A stretch of DNA of 64,000 nucleotides from Oikopleura dioica. Taxonomy: Eukaryota > Chordata > Appendicularia > Copelata > Oikopleuridae. This document shows positions 11,025 through 20,455 of the stretch, in pieces. Numbering within the stretch: the first letter of the stretch is position 1; each line of letters begins with the position of its first letter. Under the pieces are notes generated by a model, which saw nothing but the letters and a program-made list of their open reading frames with translations, was not told the DNA's origin and made no database searches. The stretch lies in the NCBI GenBank assembly GCA_907165135.1, contig OU015568.1:1558501-1622500 (forward strand), in the 5' to 3' direction. A program made the position numbers and the translations under genes.

Positions 11025-12835
11025 TCAGGCGATCGGGTAGCATTTCGGGTATTCAGGGTATCTTCCGGTTGATGGACAGGATACTAAAACAAACATGATT
11101 TTCATAAGAATTCTTCTGAAAAATGACTTACAGTTTCCGTTTTCGTATTCTTCGATCAAAACTCTCCACGCAAAAAAGCAAGCTGTGCTGACTTCAACAT
11201 CCCAGTAGAATGTAAAGCTGGCAAAATCAAAGAACAGCCATGGGTAGACACAGATCAGCTCCTGCATAAGTTCTTCGTATGAGAATTCACGAGGGCCAAT
11301 TTGATTGTAATTTTCGACGTAGGAATTGATGTAGTCCTGGAATTTTTCTCCATTAAGCTAAAACAGAGTAGATTTCAAAAGAGATGCATAATCAAACCAG
11401 GGCAGAATTGGCGTAGTACATAAGATCCCAAGCTCGCATCCCGAATTCTGCGTTGTCATAGTCGATTATCAGCATTTTTTCGTCTAAAATTTAGCCAAGG
11501 GGTCAATAATGATAATTTTTTTGCCCATTACCTAAAGTTTCTCCTTCATCTCGAATAAAGATATTTCCTGGATGAGGATCATTGTGAGCCCAAACAGCTA
11601 AAATGCTTTGAAGAATGTTGTTTGCTCTTTTTTCTTACTTGGGCTCATGGTCGCATAAAGATTTTCATACAACATGTTGACAGCGTCATCATAAGTTTTG
11701 ATATTTTCTGATGGATATTCCTTGATCAATTTTCCCAAGAAAGCCTTCGCGAGAACTCCCCAGGAGTCCAAGTGAGTTGCGACGGCTCTTGTGTTCCATG
11801 GCCAGGACTCGTAGCAGAATCCGACTTTTCTGTCGCATTCTTTCTGCGTTACTTGATGTAGTTTTGCGAGTTTCTTTGTGAAAGCTTTGTAGACGATCTC
11901 ATCGTTCGCGTCAAAATCCGATTTTGTGATGTCTTTTCCATAAAGCAATTCCTCGAATTTGCCAAAAACGGCCGCTTGATCGCATGCTGTGCAGTCGGCG
12001 CAGCCACTTGTTGGCGGATCCTCGCAGGCTAAGAGTGGAAGTTGAAAGAAACAGAGAGAAAGATTTTTACCTGAAAGATCGCAGCAATCTTTGACGTCAA
12101 GATTTTCTTCAAAAAACTTGTAAATGGCCGGGCCATTCTCTGTATTTGACATTGCTTTTTGAGTTTGATTTATTGCTTTGGGGGGAAATACTGATGATTT
12201 TTTCAATATTAAATATTTTCAATTAACTGATTCTTTAATTTTTCAGTTTTATAAAAAAAATTTAGCTGTTATGGTTTTTAAGCTACAATGAAAAATCGAA
12301 ACTCGACCTGAATCAACAATTTCCGCCCTCTCAGGATCCATCAAAAACGGATTCTTATAAAGCTTCTGAGCATAGGCAACCCCCGCTTCCTCAGAAGAGC
12401 AGTTGTAAACCACTCCTTGACCGCCTTCTCCAAGAAAGACAGAAACTGCATCTTCTCCGAATTCTTCTTTGCAAATTCTCTCTGCAGTTGGTTGACTCGT
12501 ATCGCTTCGAATTCCAGAATCAGTAAACTCAGGATGTCGTTTTTCAAATGAATCTAATTCTCGACGAATCTTCATGAAAAAATTTGCAAAAGAAAAGTTT
12601 TCTGGAAGTCCTGCTCGCTTTTTACGGGGCTCGAGATCCTGTGTAGATACTTTAGTCAAGGCCCTGACTCAGGATTAAGGAAAACCCTAACCCTGAGTTA
12701 GGGTCCTTGACTCAGATTATCTTCACAGGTTATCGAGCCCAGCTTCGCCCCTTCAGCAAAGATTCCAGCCGGGCTGAGATCTTCCAAAATCGCATTAGCC
12801 CCAGATATCGTATTAAAAAGGAAGGAAAGTTTCAT
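11025..12835 (-). CDS. Choline/ethanolamine-kinase-like protein, cysteine-rich, possibly secreted
   Basis: Minus-strand exons 12725-12835, 12308-12638, 12071-12139, 11639-12028, 11532-11597, 11398-11483, 11132-11357 and 11025-11083 sum to 445 residues. The kinase fold is shown by a glycine-rich loop (FLGEGGQGVVY), the Brenner motif HNDPHPGNIF with catalytic Asp and Asn, and the metal-binding segment IIDYDNAEFG followed by RAWDLMYYANSA. This order matches choline/ethanolamine kinases. Unusually, it carries a cluster of cysteines (DCCDLSACED, GCADCTACDQ) and a Cys/Pro C-tail (SCPSTGRYPEYPKC). The N-terminus is MKLSFLF plus small residues, weakly signal-like. Disulphide-style cysteines suggest an exported kinase-fold protein, but that is inference. 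The first intron is a palindromic repeat, and its exact donor is uncertain. Confidence 0.82.
12627..12746. mobile_element. Palindromic MITE that forms an intron
   Basis: Two inverted arms of about 55 bp, beginning GGGCTCGA at both ends and sharing CCTGTG, AGTCAAGG and ACTCAGG. The kinase intron 12639-12724 lies wholly inside it, so both splice sites come from the arms. Matching arms occur at 28720-28925, and related ends at 20996-21192 and near 25480. Confidence 0.7.
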
Positions 12836-12909
12836 CTTCAGGGTTTCTCTGAAGAATGCTGCTTTTTTTTGTAAACTTCGGTGGTATTTCAACTTATTGG
12901 GATGCAAAG

Positions 12910-13709
12910 AAAACGTAAAAATTGATGGTAGACTTTGGTCTATTTTTTGAGTTTGGGATTATATAAGCGATCTTTTTTATCCTGTATTTATTTGACAGAA
13001 AGATTCTTCATGGAAAAATACTGTAGACAAGAATCTTCAGAAGAAGAGTCGTACTCAAACAGCAAATGTTCTGAAGGCTCTGAACATACTAAAACACATT
13101 TTTGCAATAAATAATTTCACCTACACTTATTTTTTAAAGACGAAAAGAGTGAGTCTGTTTTATTATTTATTTTTGATGACTTTTAGCTCCGTTTCCCGTG
13201 GATTTTTTTATAACACGAAAATATTGACTCGGAACATGCATCAGAAACGATAATTCTGCAAATTTGGCTCAACTCGCCCGCGGTGAGAACCTTCGTCCCC
13301 TGGGGAGCTGTTCGATCTGTCACTTACCCAAAAGGCACTTCAAGTTTACCACCTCCATTTTGAATAATCAAATAATGCCAATAGAGATTTAAAACTTGCG
13401 AAAATTGAACAATAAAGCGAAGAAATAATGAAAATAGAGGTAAAATTAGAGTCAAACAAAAAATAAAAAAATAATTTATATTAAAATCTCTTAGCAAGTT
13501 TGACTTACTGTACATTGGAAGTCACAAAAATAAGTTTTGAAATCTTAATTTATTGAAAAACTTAGTGCTCCTAGCTTGTCCCTACTGATCCGGCTCAGGT
13601 GTCAACCTGTTACCCGTGCTTGACTTGGCATAAAATCAATTTAGGTTATATACACTCGCCTCGGGGCGTATAAATTTTAATTCGTACGCACTGACAAAAA
13701 ACACACCAG
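12910..13709. other. Intergenic or 5' part of the next gene
   Basis: AT-rich with no confident exon. An N-terminal exon with signal peptide for the membrane gene starting at 13710 should lie here, but I could not identify it. Confidence 0.3.
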
Positions 13710-14651
13710 CGAGTACGCCACTTTGCGAAAAAGACGAAGAAGACTCCAGATTTGGAAGCGGCGCAATTTACTGTCAACAGGAGACAGCTCCAGACGCAAC
13801 AACATACAGATCGAATACTGTCGGCTGACAGTTGAAAGGAAAATAACGAAAAGGAGAGATATATTTATGAAGAAGGGAAGGAAAATTGAAGAGGAAAAAG
13901 ATGAAAAATGAACAGGTAATTATTTTCATTAGTTTTTATCTTCACTCATTGCCAATGAGTCATTGGGTTTCATATAGAAAAAATTCGTTTTTAATTTTAT
14001 TTCCACTTGAGAGTCCACTTGCTTTGCGCATTAGATTTCGGTTTTCAGTAAAAAACGAGGAAATTCTATGTAGTTGAGAACGAAGACTTTGAGGGAAAGT
14101 TTAATAAAAAAACCCAATCAATCCCAATTTTTATTTTTTTTTTATCCAAAAATATTTTACTTTTTTCAAGACACTTCATTTTATAAGTAAAAATAAGGAA
14201 CGATTTGGTTATTTTTTAGTTAGATTTGCTTGGTCTTTAGGCTTTTTTTTAAATCAGACTTTATGGATCATGTAAAAATGTTATTTCTGAAATGCAATCA
14301 AGCTAATTTGCACTAACTCAAAATCAATACATCTTCATCAAGCATAAATATTCAGACTGGATATGGTTCGTTCAAGCCCATGCTCTGGTTTTTCATCATC
14401 CTCTGGGGAATTCTCGGCTTCATTGCATTAGGTTATCTTTAGTTACTTACTACTAAGTAGTTCCGTCAAGAAGAATGAGTATTAATTAAGTCCGACTCAA
14501 TAATTCAGGTTTCTTCTTCTACCTGAAATGCGCGGAATTGCTCAAGACAAAGAAACACTCGACATCTGCGGTGCAAGGCCACGCTCGCGGTCAAAAGCTC
14601 CTAGGCACGCACCAGAACGTCGTATCAAATAATCATACGCGTGTGGTGTGA
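13710..14651 (+). CDS. Small single-pass membrane protein, 5' exon missing
   Basis: Exons 13710-13819, 14356-14431 and 14509-14651 join in phase. The first gives a short acidic segment with two cysteines (CEKDEEDSRFGSGAIYC). The second gives one membrane helix (MLWFFIILWGILGFIAL), continued in the third by FFFYLKC. A basic cytoplasmic-type tail rich in Lys, Gln and His ends in TGA. This layout suggests a type I membrane protein with a small ectodomain. No family was recognised. The donor of the first exon (ACT|GTCGGC) is weak, and the start codon must be in an unseen upstream exon. A polyadenylation-like GAATAAATAA follows near 14751. Confidence 0.55.
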
Positions 14652-14839
14652 TTTGGGGCTCCGTCTGTGGCTTTGCAATCAATTTTCTAATTTGACTAAT
14701 TTGAAAATTGGATTGGCCTAATTTGACCACTTTTTCCATTGTACATTTTTGAATAAATAATATCAAGCATCAAAAAAGATTAAAATTCTTTGTTTTTTGA
14801 ACTCTGTTTTTTTTATTTACAAAAATATAGGTTTTTTTG

Positions 14840-15550
14840 TTAAAGCACCATTAATACTTCCATCTCGGAAGAATGATGTTTATCCTGGTGCCATTTCAAC
14901 TTGAGACTCGATTTGAATTTCTTTTGACAGTGTCTGCAGCTGATGGAGGTTCGAAGAGGTGCTCCAATTAATTTGAGATGTTCTTCTTGATGCTTCGAGT
15001 AGGCCTGGTCGGTGGCGAAGGAACTAGGGCATTTTGGGCACTGTAGTGGCTGATTTAAGTCAACGGAAAGGTCGATCGAGGCCAAATCATGAGTGGAGCG
15101 GAGAGGGACATTTGTCGGGGTCAAATTCAAGTCAACGTCGAAGTCATCGAAGTCATCAGAGTCGCTTTCGGCTTGTGAATCTTGAATTGAACAGGGCGGC
15201 GCCGGAATTCTCGCTTCTGGAGATTGAGTGAGATTCAAAGACAGAAAGTGTTGGCTCGTTCGATCTGCATCAATTGGCGAAATTATTCCACTAGGAACTG
15301 GTTTCAGCAGCTTTTTCGTCGTCGAGCAATGAAAGCTCTTCATCGTTCCATAACCACGTGACTCGTTGCTTGCACAGAAGCTTTGGTACTGCTTCTCTCG
15401 AAGGGATTTTCTTTTCGGACTCGAGGTGAGAAACACTGGTTTGGCGATTTCGCGGAATGAAACTTCACTGACATTCATTATTCTTATTTTAGTTTTTCTG
15501 TGTTTGTGATTCTGGAAAACGGACCAAGGGAGTTTATAACTATGCAGCAT
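14840..15550 (-). CDS. C2H2 zinc-finger protein, single exon
   Basis: A 236-codon frame from ATG at 15550. A second in-frame ATG at 15478 (MNVSEVSFREI) is an alternative start, and perhaps the better one, because the first lies beside a TATGCAGCATA palindrome. The middle is acidic (SDSDDFDDFDVDLNL). The C-terminal 65 residues hold two classical fingers: CPKCPSSF...HQEEH, then CRHCQKKF...HQDKHH. It is probably a nuclear DNA-binding regulator. Two fingers alone do not identify an orthologue. It lies tail-to-tail with the membrane gene at 13.7-14.7 kb. Confidence 0.8.
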   Translation of the reverse strand: MLHSYKLPWSVFQNHKHRKTKIRIMNVSEVSFREIAKPVFLTSSPKRKSLREKQYQSFCASNESRGYGTMKSFHCSTTKKLLKPVPSGIISPIDADRTSQHFLSLNLTQSPEARIPAPPCSIQDSQAESDSDDFDDFDVDLNLTPTNVPLRSTHDLASIDLSVDLNQPLQCPKCPSSFATDQAYSKHQEEHLKLIGAPLRTSISCRHCQKKFKSSLKLKWHQDKHHSSEMEVLMVL

Positions 15551-15756
15551 AGTCTATGCTGCGCCATCCGGTGAGGGAATCAGACGATCAGCCAGAGGGA
15601 CCTTGATTGTTGGGCGGGCTGATGAGGACAGTCTGGCCTACTGTCCAGCTGCAGTTTTAGAAATCTCCTGTGTACCCAGATGATTTAGAGCGATAAGGAA
15701 ATGAATTCATTTTCAGGGAGTTTCAAGGACTTTATTTATTGTCACTGAATTACTGA

Positions 15757-16843
15757 CTACAGAAAAGAAATTTCTGTACTATCTTCAGATTTTTTAAGCT
15801 CAAGGTTAACTGGATCTGGAAATTTCTGATTCAGCCGTTGCCTCAGAAAATCAACGATTTGTCCATGTCTCCAGCCTTCAATATCAAAACCATCTATTTT
15901 CTTGATCTTATCTCCTTGTCTTAGGCCGGCTTCATAAGCTTGGGAATCTTCATCAACTCGTCTTAATTAATTAAAAAGGTTATGTCTTTCGTTTTTACAT
16001 TATTTCGCCGAGAAATTTTATTGCAAAGCCCATTCCATCCGGATTCTTGAGCAACTGAACCGTCTTCGTCTTCTCATACTCGTCCCAAAATGAGTCATAA
16101 GTCCGATCAACCACGAGCAACGATATTTCTTCTTCTCCGCAAAGCCGGATGATATCAACGACTTCTTGATGCGGAGTAGTTTCGACATTTTCCTTGTTGA
16201 TTTCAATTATTCTATCGTTGATTCTCAAGCCGGCTTGCTCCGCGAGTCCACCAGGAGTCAGTCTTGAAACGAAATGACCAGCAGGATGGTTGACGAGAGA
16301 AAATCCTTGAGAAGAAGAAGTGGGAATCGTGACGAATCGTGGAAGAGGGTCTTCGTATATCTTAAAAAAAAGCATTAGAAAAACTGTTTTAAAAGAGCGT
16401 ATCTACATCTGAAACAGTTGGAGCGCTGGCTGAGCTTCCGATGAGCAATAACTCAAGAGATTCCGGCGACTCTCTTAAATCTTTTGATATCAAGAAAGCA
16501 AAAAGAACGGAGAAAATAACCTGATGAGTTCGACGATCTCTCCATGGGTCAAAGTCTCTGTTGATATCCGGTTGACTTCAATAAGCTTATGATTTGTTGT
16601 TATTCCCGCTTGATGGGCTTTTTATTAAAGATTTTTAAATCAAATCTTTCTCCCAAGATCATTCATTTCACTATCCACTTATTTCAATCTTTCCTGGGCT
16701 GCCATTTTTGACGTTTGAAATATATTGTCCGCCCCTCAACGAGAACCCATAACCTCCATTATTCGTCAATGTCACCAAAAACGGGACCTAAAATGACCAT
16801 TTTGTTGATATATTTTGATTTTCTCTCTTACGCTATCTCCCAT
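15757..16843 (-). CDS. Three-PDZ scaffold protein
   Basis: Minus-strand exons 16832-16843, 16694-16787, 16521-16617, 16407-16473, 15999-16360 and 15757-15961 join in phase to 278 residues. PDZ1 reads GYGFSLRGG...NGSPAHQAGI...KLIEVNR. PDZ2 contains GFSLVNHPAGH...GLAEQAGLRINDRIIEIN. PDZ3 has the loop MGFAIKFLG...AYEAGLRQGDKIKKIDG. The GFSL carboxylate loops and AG-L-x-x-x-D turns are typical of NHERF/PDZK1-type scaffolds that bind C-terminal tails of membrane proteins. The first coding exon is only 12 nt. The intron 16618-16693 begins GA. A neighbouring gene upstream (16991-17626) is a clear tandem paralogue. An AATAAATAAA signal lies just downstream, near 15735. Confidence 0.85.
16618..16693 (-). 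other. Non-canonical GA-AG intron in a PDZ gene
   Basis: The exon ends ...AGCCCAG, the intron runs GAAAGA...TAAAAAG, and the next exon starts CCCATCAAGC. The join restores the PDZ core NGSPAHQAGI. The nearest GT donor in phase would insert six residues there. Confidence 0.8.
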
Positions 16844-16990
16844 TTTTATTTCTGACAAAAAGTTCAGCGGAAAAAGGCCAAAGTGTCAATGACTGCATTT
16901 TATTTGTTCCCAATATTTGCCGAATGCTGACATTATGAATCAAGTTGCAAATTGTAGGTCAGAGTTTGTTAAAATGCATAAAAATACAGT

Positions 16991-17626
16991 TCAAAATTTC
17001 GTTATCGTTCCTTGTTCTGCTCTGTAGTTTTTCCAGTATGAATCATATTCTTTGTTCACCACTAAAATTTCTATTTTCTCTTCATCTCCATGCAGCAAAT
17101 CGAGTACAAATTGTGGGCGCATATTTTCGACATTGATATTGTTGATTTCAATTATTCGATCGTCTAACTTCAGTCCTGCTTCTTCTGCAGGGCCATTTTC
17201 TTGTATAAAAGAGATGATCAGCCCTTGCTCGTAGAAACCGAAGTGGAATGATTTGAGAGCTTCTTGTGATAGAACAATAAGTCGAGGAAGAGGTGCCTAA
17301 AATTAAGTTGAAAAAATGGGAAAACAATTTTTAAATAATTTTACCTCATTACTGTTTGTATATTCAGGAACCTTTTCAGCAATTTTCAACAAGAGAAAAG
17401 ACGGAGACTCTTTGATGAGTTCAACGATTTCAGGATAAGACAGTTGTTTGACAGAAATTCTATTAACTTCCGTAATCTCATCGCCGATCGATAGTCCTGC
17501 TTTTTCAGCCGGTCCGTTTGACTTTATTTTAGCAATGATGGCCTTATTATCGCTAGAATTAAAATTTCTAGAGAAGGAAAAGCCATATCCGAGCTGGTGG
17601 TCTTTGATCAGTCTTATTACTGTCAT
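16991..17626 (-). CDS. Two-PDZ scaffold protein
   Basis: Exons 17345-17626 and 16991-17296 join in phase to 195 residues. PDZ1 contains LGYGFSFSRNF and NGPAEKAGLSIGDEITEVN. PDZ2 contains FHFGFYEQG and NGPAEEAGLKLDDRIIEIN. Both domains keep the hydrophobic binding loop and the helix that holds peptide tails. It is the tandem paralogue of the three-PDZ gene just downstream: the phrase KEYDSYWKNY here matches RTYDSFWDEY there. An AATAAA signal at about 16905 lies between the two genes, so they are probably separate transcripts. The start ATG follows a long A run. Confidence 0.85.
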
Positions 17627-17793
17627 TTTTTTTGTTATGAAAGAGGGATTGCTACCACTGTCTATTTTATGCTGAGATCTATTTGCTTACTGTATTTGAT
17701 CAGTTGAAATTCCGCTGTTTGAGTAATGGAAAAGACCAGCCTCCTGCGTATTTTTACTGCTTTTGCGTTATTTGAATCACTTGATTTATTCGT

Positions 17794-18920
17794 TTAAAGT
17801 TCAGTGCCGCTCTTTTCATAGAGCTTTTGAAGGTAGGAAAAGCTTTTTTCAATCTGCGGTGCTTTCTCTTCTATGTCTTCAAGGAACTTTTTCGCTTCTT
17901 CCTGAGTTACAGTTCCGCCGAAGTCTTCTGGAAGGCTTTCTTCGCCGACATTTTCAAGAAGAATTTGTCTTTTTCATCGTTTATCATTTTATTCAGAAAA
18001 AAAAACCATGATTTTAATCTTTAGAAAATCAATAATAAAAACAATTCCTGACAGATCCTTCATTCTTGCCAAACATCTGCATTCGTTCCCTCATTTTCTT
18101 GGACATGACCATTTGGAAGATCTTGAAAATCATCACGATAAACGACGGTTGATTGAAGATGATCATGCTCTTCGTTCTGACGGGAAGGCATTTATCAAGC
18201 GCCCGGGCCCACATTTTGACGATTCGGATTTCCATGTGCCGCATGTAGGCGAAGGATAGGCCAGACATGTCTCCAACAGCGCGGCAGCCGTTTATTTGGA
18301 ATGATTCACTAGAATTGGCTTTTTGATCCAGTCAGTTAATCGGTTCAAAACTTACTCTAGAAGACAGTATTCAAACACAAAAGTCGCCGCCCTGTAAACC
18401 ATGCTAATCGGATATTTCTCATAGTCCCACTCTTTTGCTCTGAAACAAATTGTGCTCATCCCGTCTTCGCCTCTTTTCTTCATCAACTGGCTCATTCCAG
18501 CTTCAAGTAATGGTTTGATCGTTTCGAATCGGAAGTCGCCAAAATTCTCCGGCCAGTCGATTTGCAGCTGGAAGTAGTTTTCCAGACGATTGAGTGCTCG
18601 ATCGAGATCGAATTTTGAAACACGGAGGAATCGGACGAGAAAGACGTCGTCTAGCCGTTCTCTGCAGACTTCAGGGATTTTTGGGGAATCGAGGCAAAGC
18701 CGTCTCAACTCTAGGAAAAAGAAAATTAAGCGAAAAAACCCCTTTTTTAATTGAAAAATACCTTGAATTTTTTCATCCCTCGTTTCCGGATTTTCGTTCA
18801 ACTCTTCCAGCGCCTTTCTCGCATCCTTTCTTTATTGTTCTCCAATTTCAAATCTCTATTTTATTTCCTCGAAAGTTTTTGGAACATTTCCTTATCAGAA
18901 AGGTTCGTTACAAAACCCAT
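17794..18920 (-). CDS. CRAL-TRIO lipid-transfer protein (alpha-tocopherol-transfer-protein-like)
   Basis: Minus-strand exons 18886-18920, 18762-18829, 18356-18710, 18048-18308 and 17794-17968 give 297 residues, the usual length of the TTPA/TTPAL group. The N-terminal CRAL-TRIO-N helices read ELNENPETRDEKIQELRRL and DVFLVRFLRVSKFDLDRAL. The lipid pocket has FQINGCRAVGDMSGLSFA and the FNQPSFIVMIFKI strand. The end has the family signature ESLPEDFGGTV. These proteins carry hydrophobic ligands (vitamin E, retinoids, phosphoinositides) in the cytosol. Exon 1 could instead extend to 18868 with a GA donor; the GT form is preferred. The intron 17969-18047 begins GA. An LTR element is inserted about 90 bp upstream of the start codon. 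Confidence 0.88.
17969..18047 (-). other. Non-canonical GA-AG intron in the CRAL-TRIO gene
   Basis: The exon ends ...TCTGTCAG, the intron is GAATTG...GAAAAAG, and the next exon starts ACAAATTC. It joins MQMFGKNEGSVR to QILLENVGEESLPEDFGG in phase. No GT donor fits without deleting the family's glycine motif before that helix. Confidence 0.78.
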
Positions 18921-19007
18921 GACGAATTCTCTACTCTTTCACCTTCTGCACGCGTCCAATCGCTTTTTGCGCCTCTTACTCAGTAATAAATGCTCTTATG
19001 AAACTAT

Positions 19008-19212
19008 TGTTGTGGTTATGCTTTTGCTGAGTTTAGGCGAAATGAAGGCTCTGGTTTTAGTTTTTGTTAAAAGCGTATATTATGCAGGTTTTCGTAATCA
19101 CGAGTCTGATAGAGTGAACAGAAAAGTGGCCGAGGCCAAGCGAAAGTTATTTTGAACAGGTGCGGCGAATCTCATTTCCTTATTTGGAGATGAGCAAAGC
19201 GAATCCACAACA
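19008..19212. repeat. Left LTR (3' LTR of the minus-strand element)
   Basis: 205 bp, identical by eye to 20247-20451 over its full length. It begins TG and ends CA. Confidence 0.92.
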
Positions 19213-20246
19213 TCCCCCCAGATTCGGGTGCAGCATGTGATGAGTAGAATTTTCGCGCGAAGTTTGCAGATTTGATAAAGTCCACCAATGTTCAAATATT
19301 CTTTTCTGATCGCGGATTAATTTCATTAAGCTAATTTTTATTTGCGCGATTTGATCTTCTATGCGGGCACGGTAGTTTGCGGCGTACCAGAAGAAATAGC
19401 TGTAAATGCAGTGGGAATGAAACCCAATTGGTTGTGCGTTGCTGTAGCTGTGCTGTGGGAATGATACCCAATTAATTTTAGCAGATTTTAGAGCAGTGCA
19501 GAAGCGGAATGATACCCAGTTTTCCATGCGGGATCAAGTCTGTATCATTTATGCGGTTGCAAGAGCAGAATTGAAGTCCGATTTCCAATGCGCTGACGGC
19601 GATTAACTTATTTTTTGACGAGAAGAGATAAATTTTATATAATTTTGCGATACTCCCTTCCCCCCAGTTAATCGTCGGGTAATCGTTTTTTTTTTTTTTT
19701 GTGGCGGCTTGTAGCAATTTATAATTTGTAGCGAATTTATTGGAAATTCGTTCAACTGAAATTCGTCCAAATGCTTGCTTGGAATTTCGTTCGGCTGAAG
19801 ATTCGTCCAAAGGCAGAATTTATTGGAATTCGTCTAGCAAGAATTCGTCCAAAAGCTTTATTGGAAATTCGTCTCGCTAGAAATTCGTCCAAAAGGCGTG
19901 CGATCCACAACGGTAAAATAAATAACGGAAATCCACAAGTGAGCAAATCCACCAGCGAATAAATCCAAAAAAGTTCCCAAAATAATGACGACAGTGCAGA
20001 TTTTCTGTAGACATTGCGGGGATTTACTTACAGGAGGTTTTTTTTCTTTTTATCTGGAACCAATTTCTTGTTTGATCCACAGAAAGCATCCTGAAACCAA
20101 TTTCGTTGTTTGGTCACAGTTTTTCTCTTTTTGCAGGTTTCCTCCAGCGCGGGTCGTTGATTCCTGGTACCAATTTCTTGTTTGGTGCCAGTTTCTCTTA
20201 TCGATGGTCTTGTGCGGCGCGGTTCGTTATCTTCCTGGTACCAATT

Positions 20247-20451
20247 TGTTGTGGTTATGCTTTTGCTGAGTTTAGGCGAAATGAAGGCTCTGGTTTTAGT
20301 TTTTGTTAAAAGCGTATATTATGCAGGTTTTCGTAATCACGAGTCTGATAGAGTGAACAGAAAAGTGGCCGAGGCCAAGCGAAAGTTATTTTGAACAGGT
20401 GCGGCGAATCTCATTTCCTTATTTGGAGATGAGCAAAGCGAATCCACAACA
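20247..20451. repeat. Right LTR (5' LTR of the minus-strand element)
   Basis: 205 bp direct copy of 19008-19212. It is bordered inside by the primer-site-like TGGTACC and outside by the CTAT duplication. Confidence 0.92.
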
Positions 20452-20455
20452 CTAT

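Larger units (their letters stand above)
19008..20451 (-). mobile_element. Short non-autonomous LTR retroelement with identical LTRs
   Basis: Two direct repeats of 205 bp flank a 1034 bp interior. Each repeat runs TGTTGTGG...CCACAACA, and CTAT duplications flank the whole element (19004-19007 and 20452-20455). On the minus strand, TGGTACCAGGAAG lies three bases inside the 5' LTR, where a tRNA primer site is expected. A CTGGGGGGA purine tract abuts the 3' LTR. The interior is far too short for gag-pol; it has tandem AATTCGTCCAAA units (about 19740-19900) and GGAATGATACCCA repeats. It depends on proteins supplied elsewhere. Confidence 0.9.

Noticed and set aside
18830-18867. Possible seventh GA-AG intron in the CRAL-TRIO gene (CGAG|GAAATA...AATAAAG)
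   Set aside because: A GT donor 18 nt upstream (GAAAT|GTTCCA) gives an in-phase 56-nt intron and a better match to the family's LSxxxxxxA helix.
19180-19810. Minus-strand frames of 110-115 codons inside the LTR element
   Set aside because: They run across internal repeats and show no gag, protease, reverse transcriptase or integrase motif.
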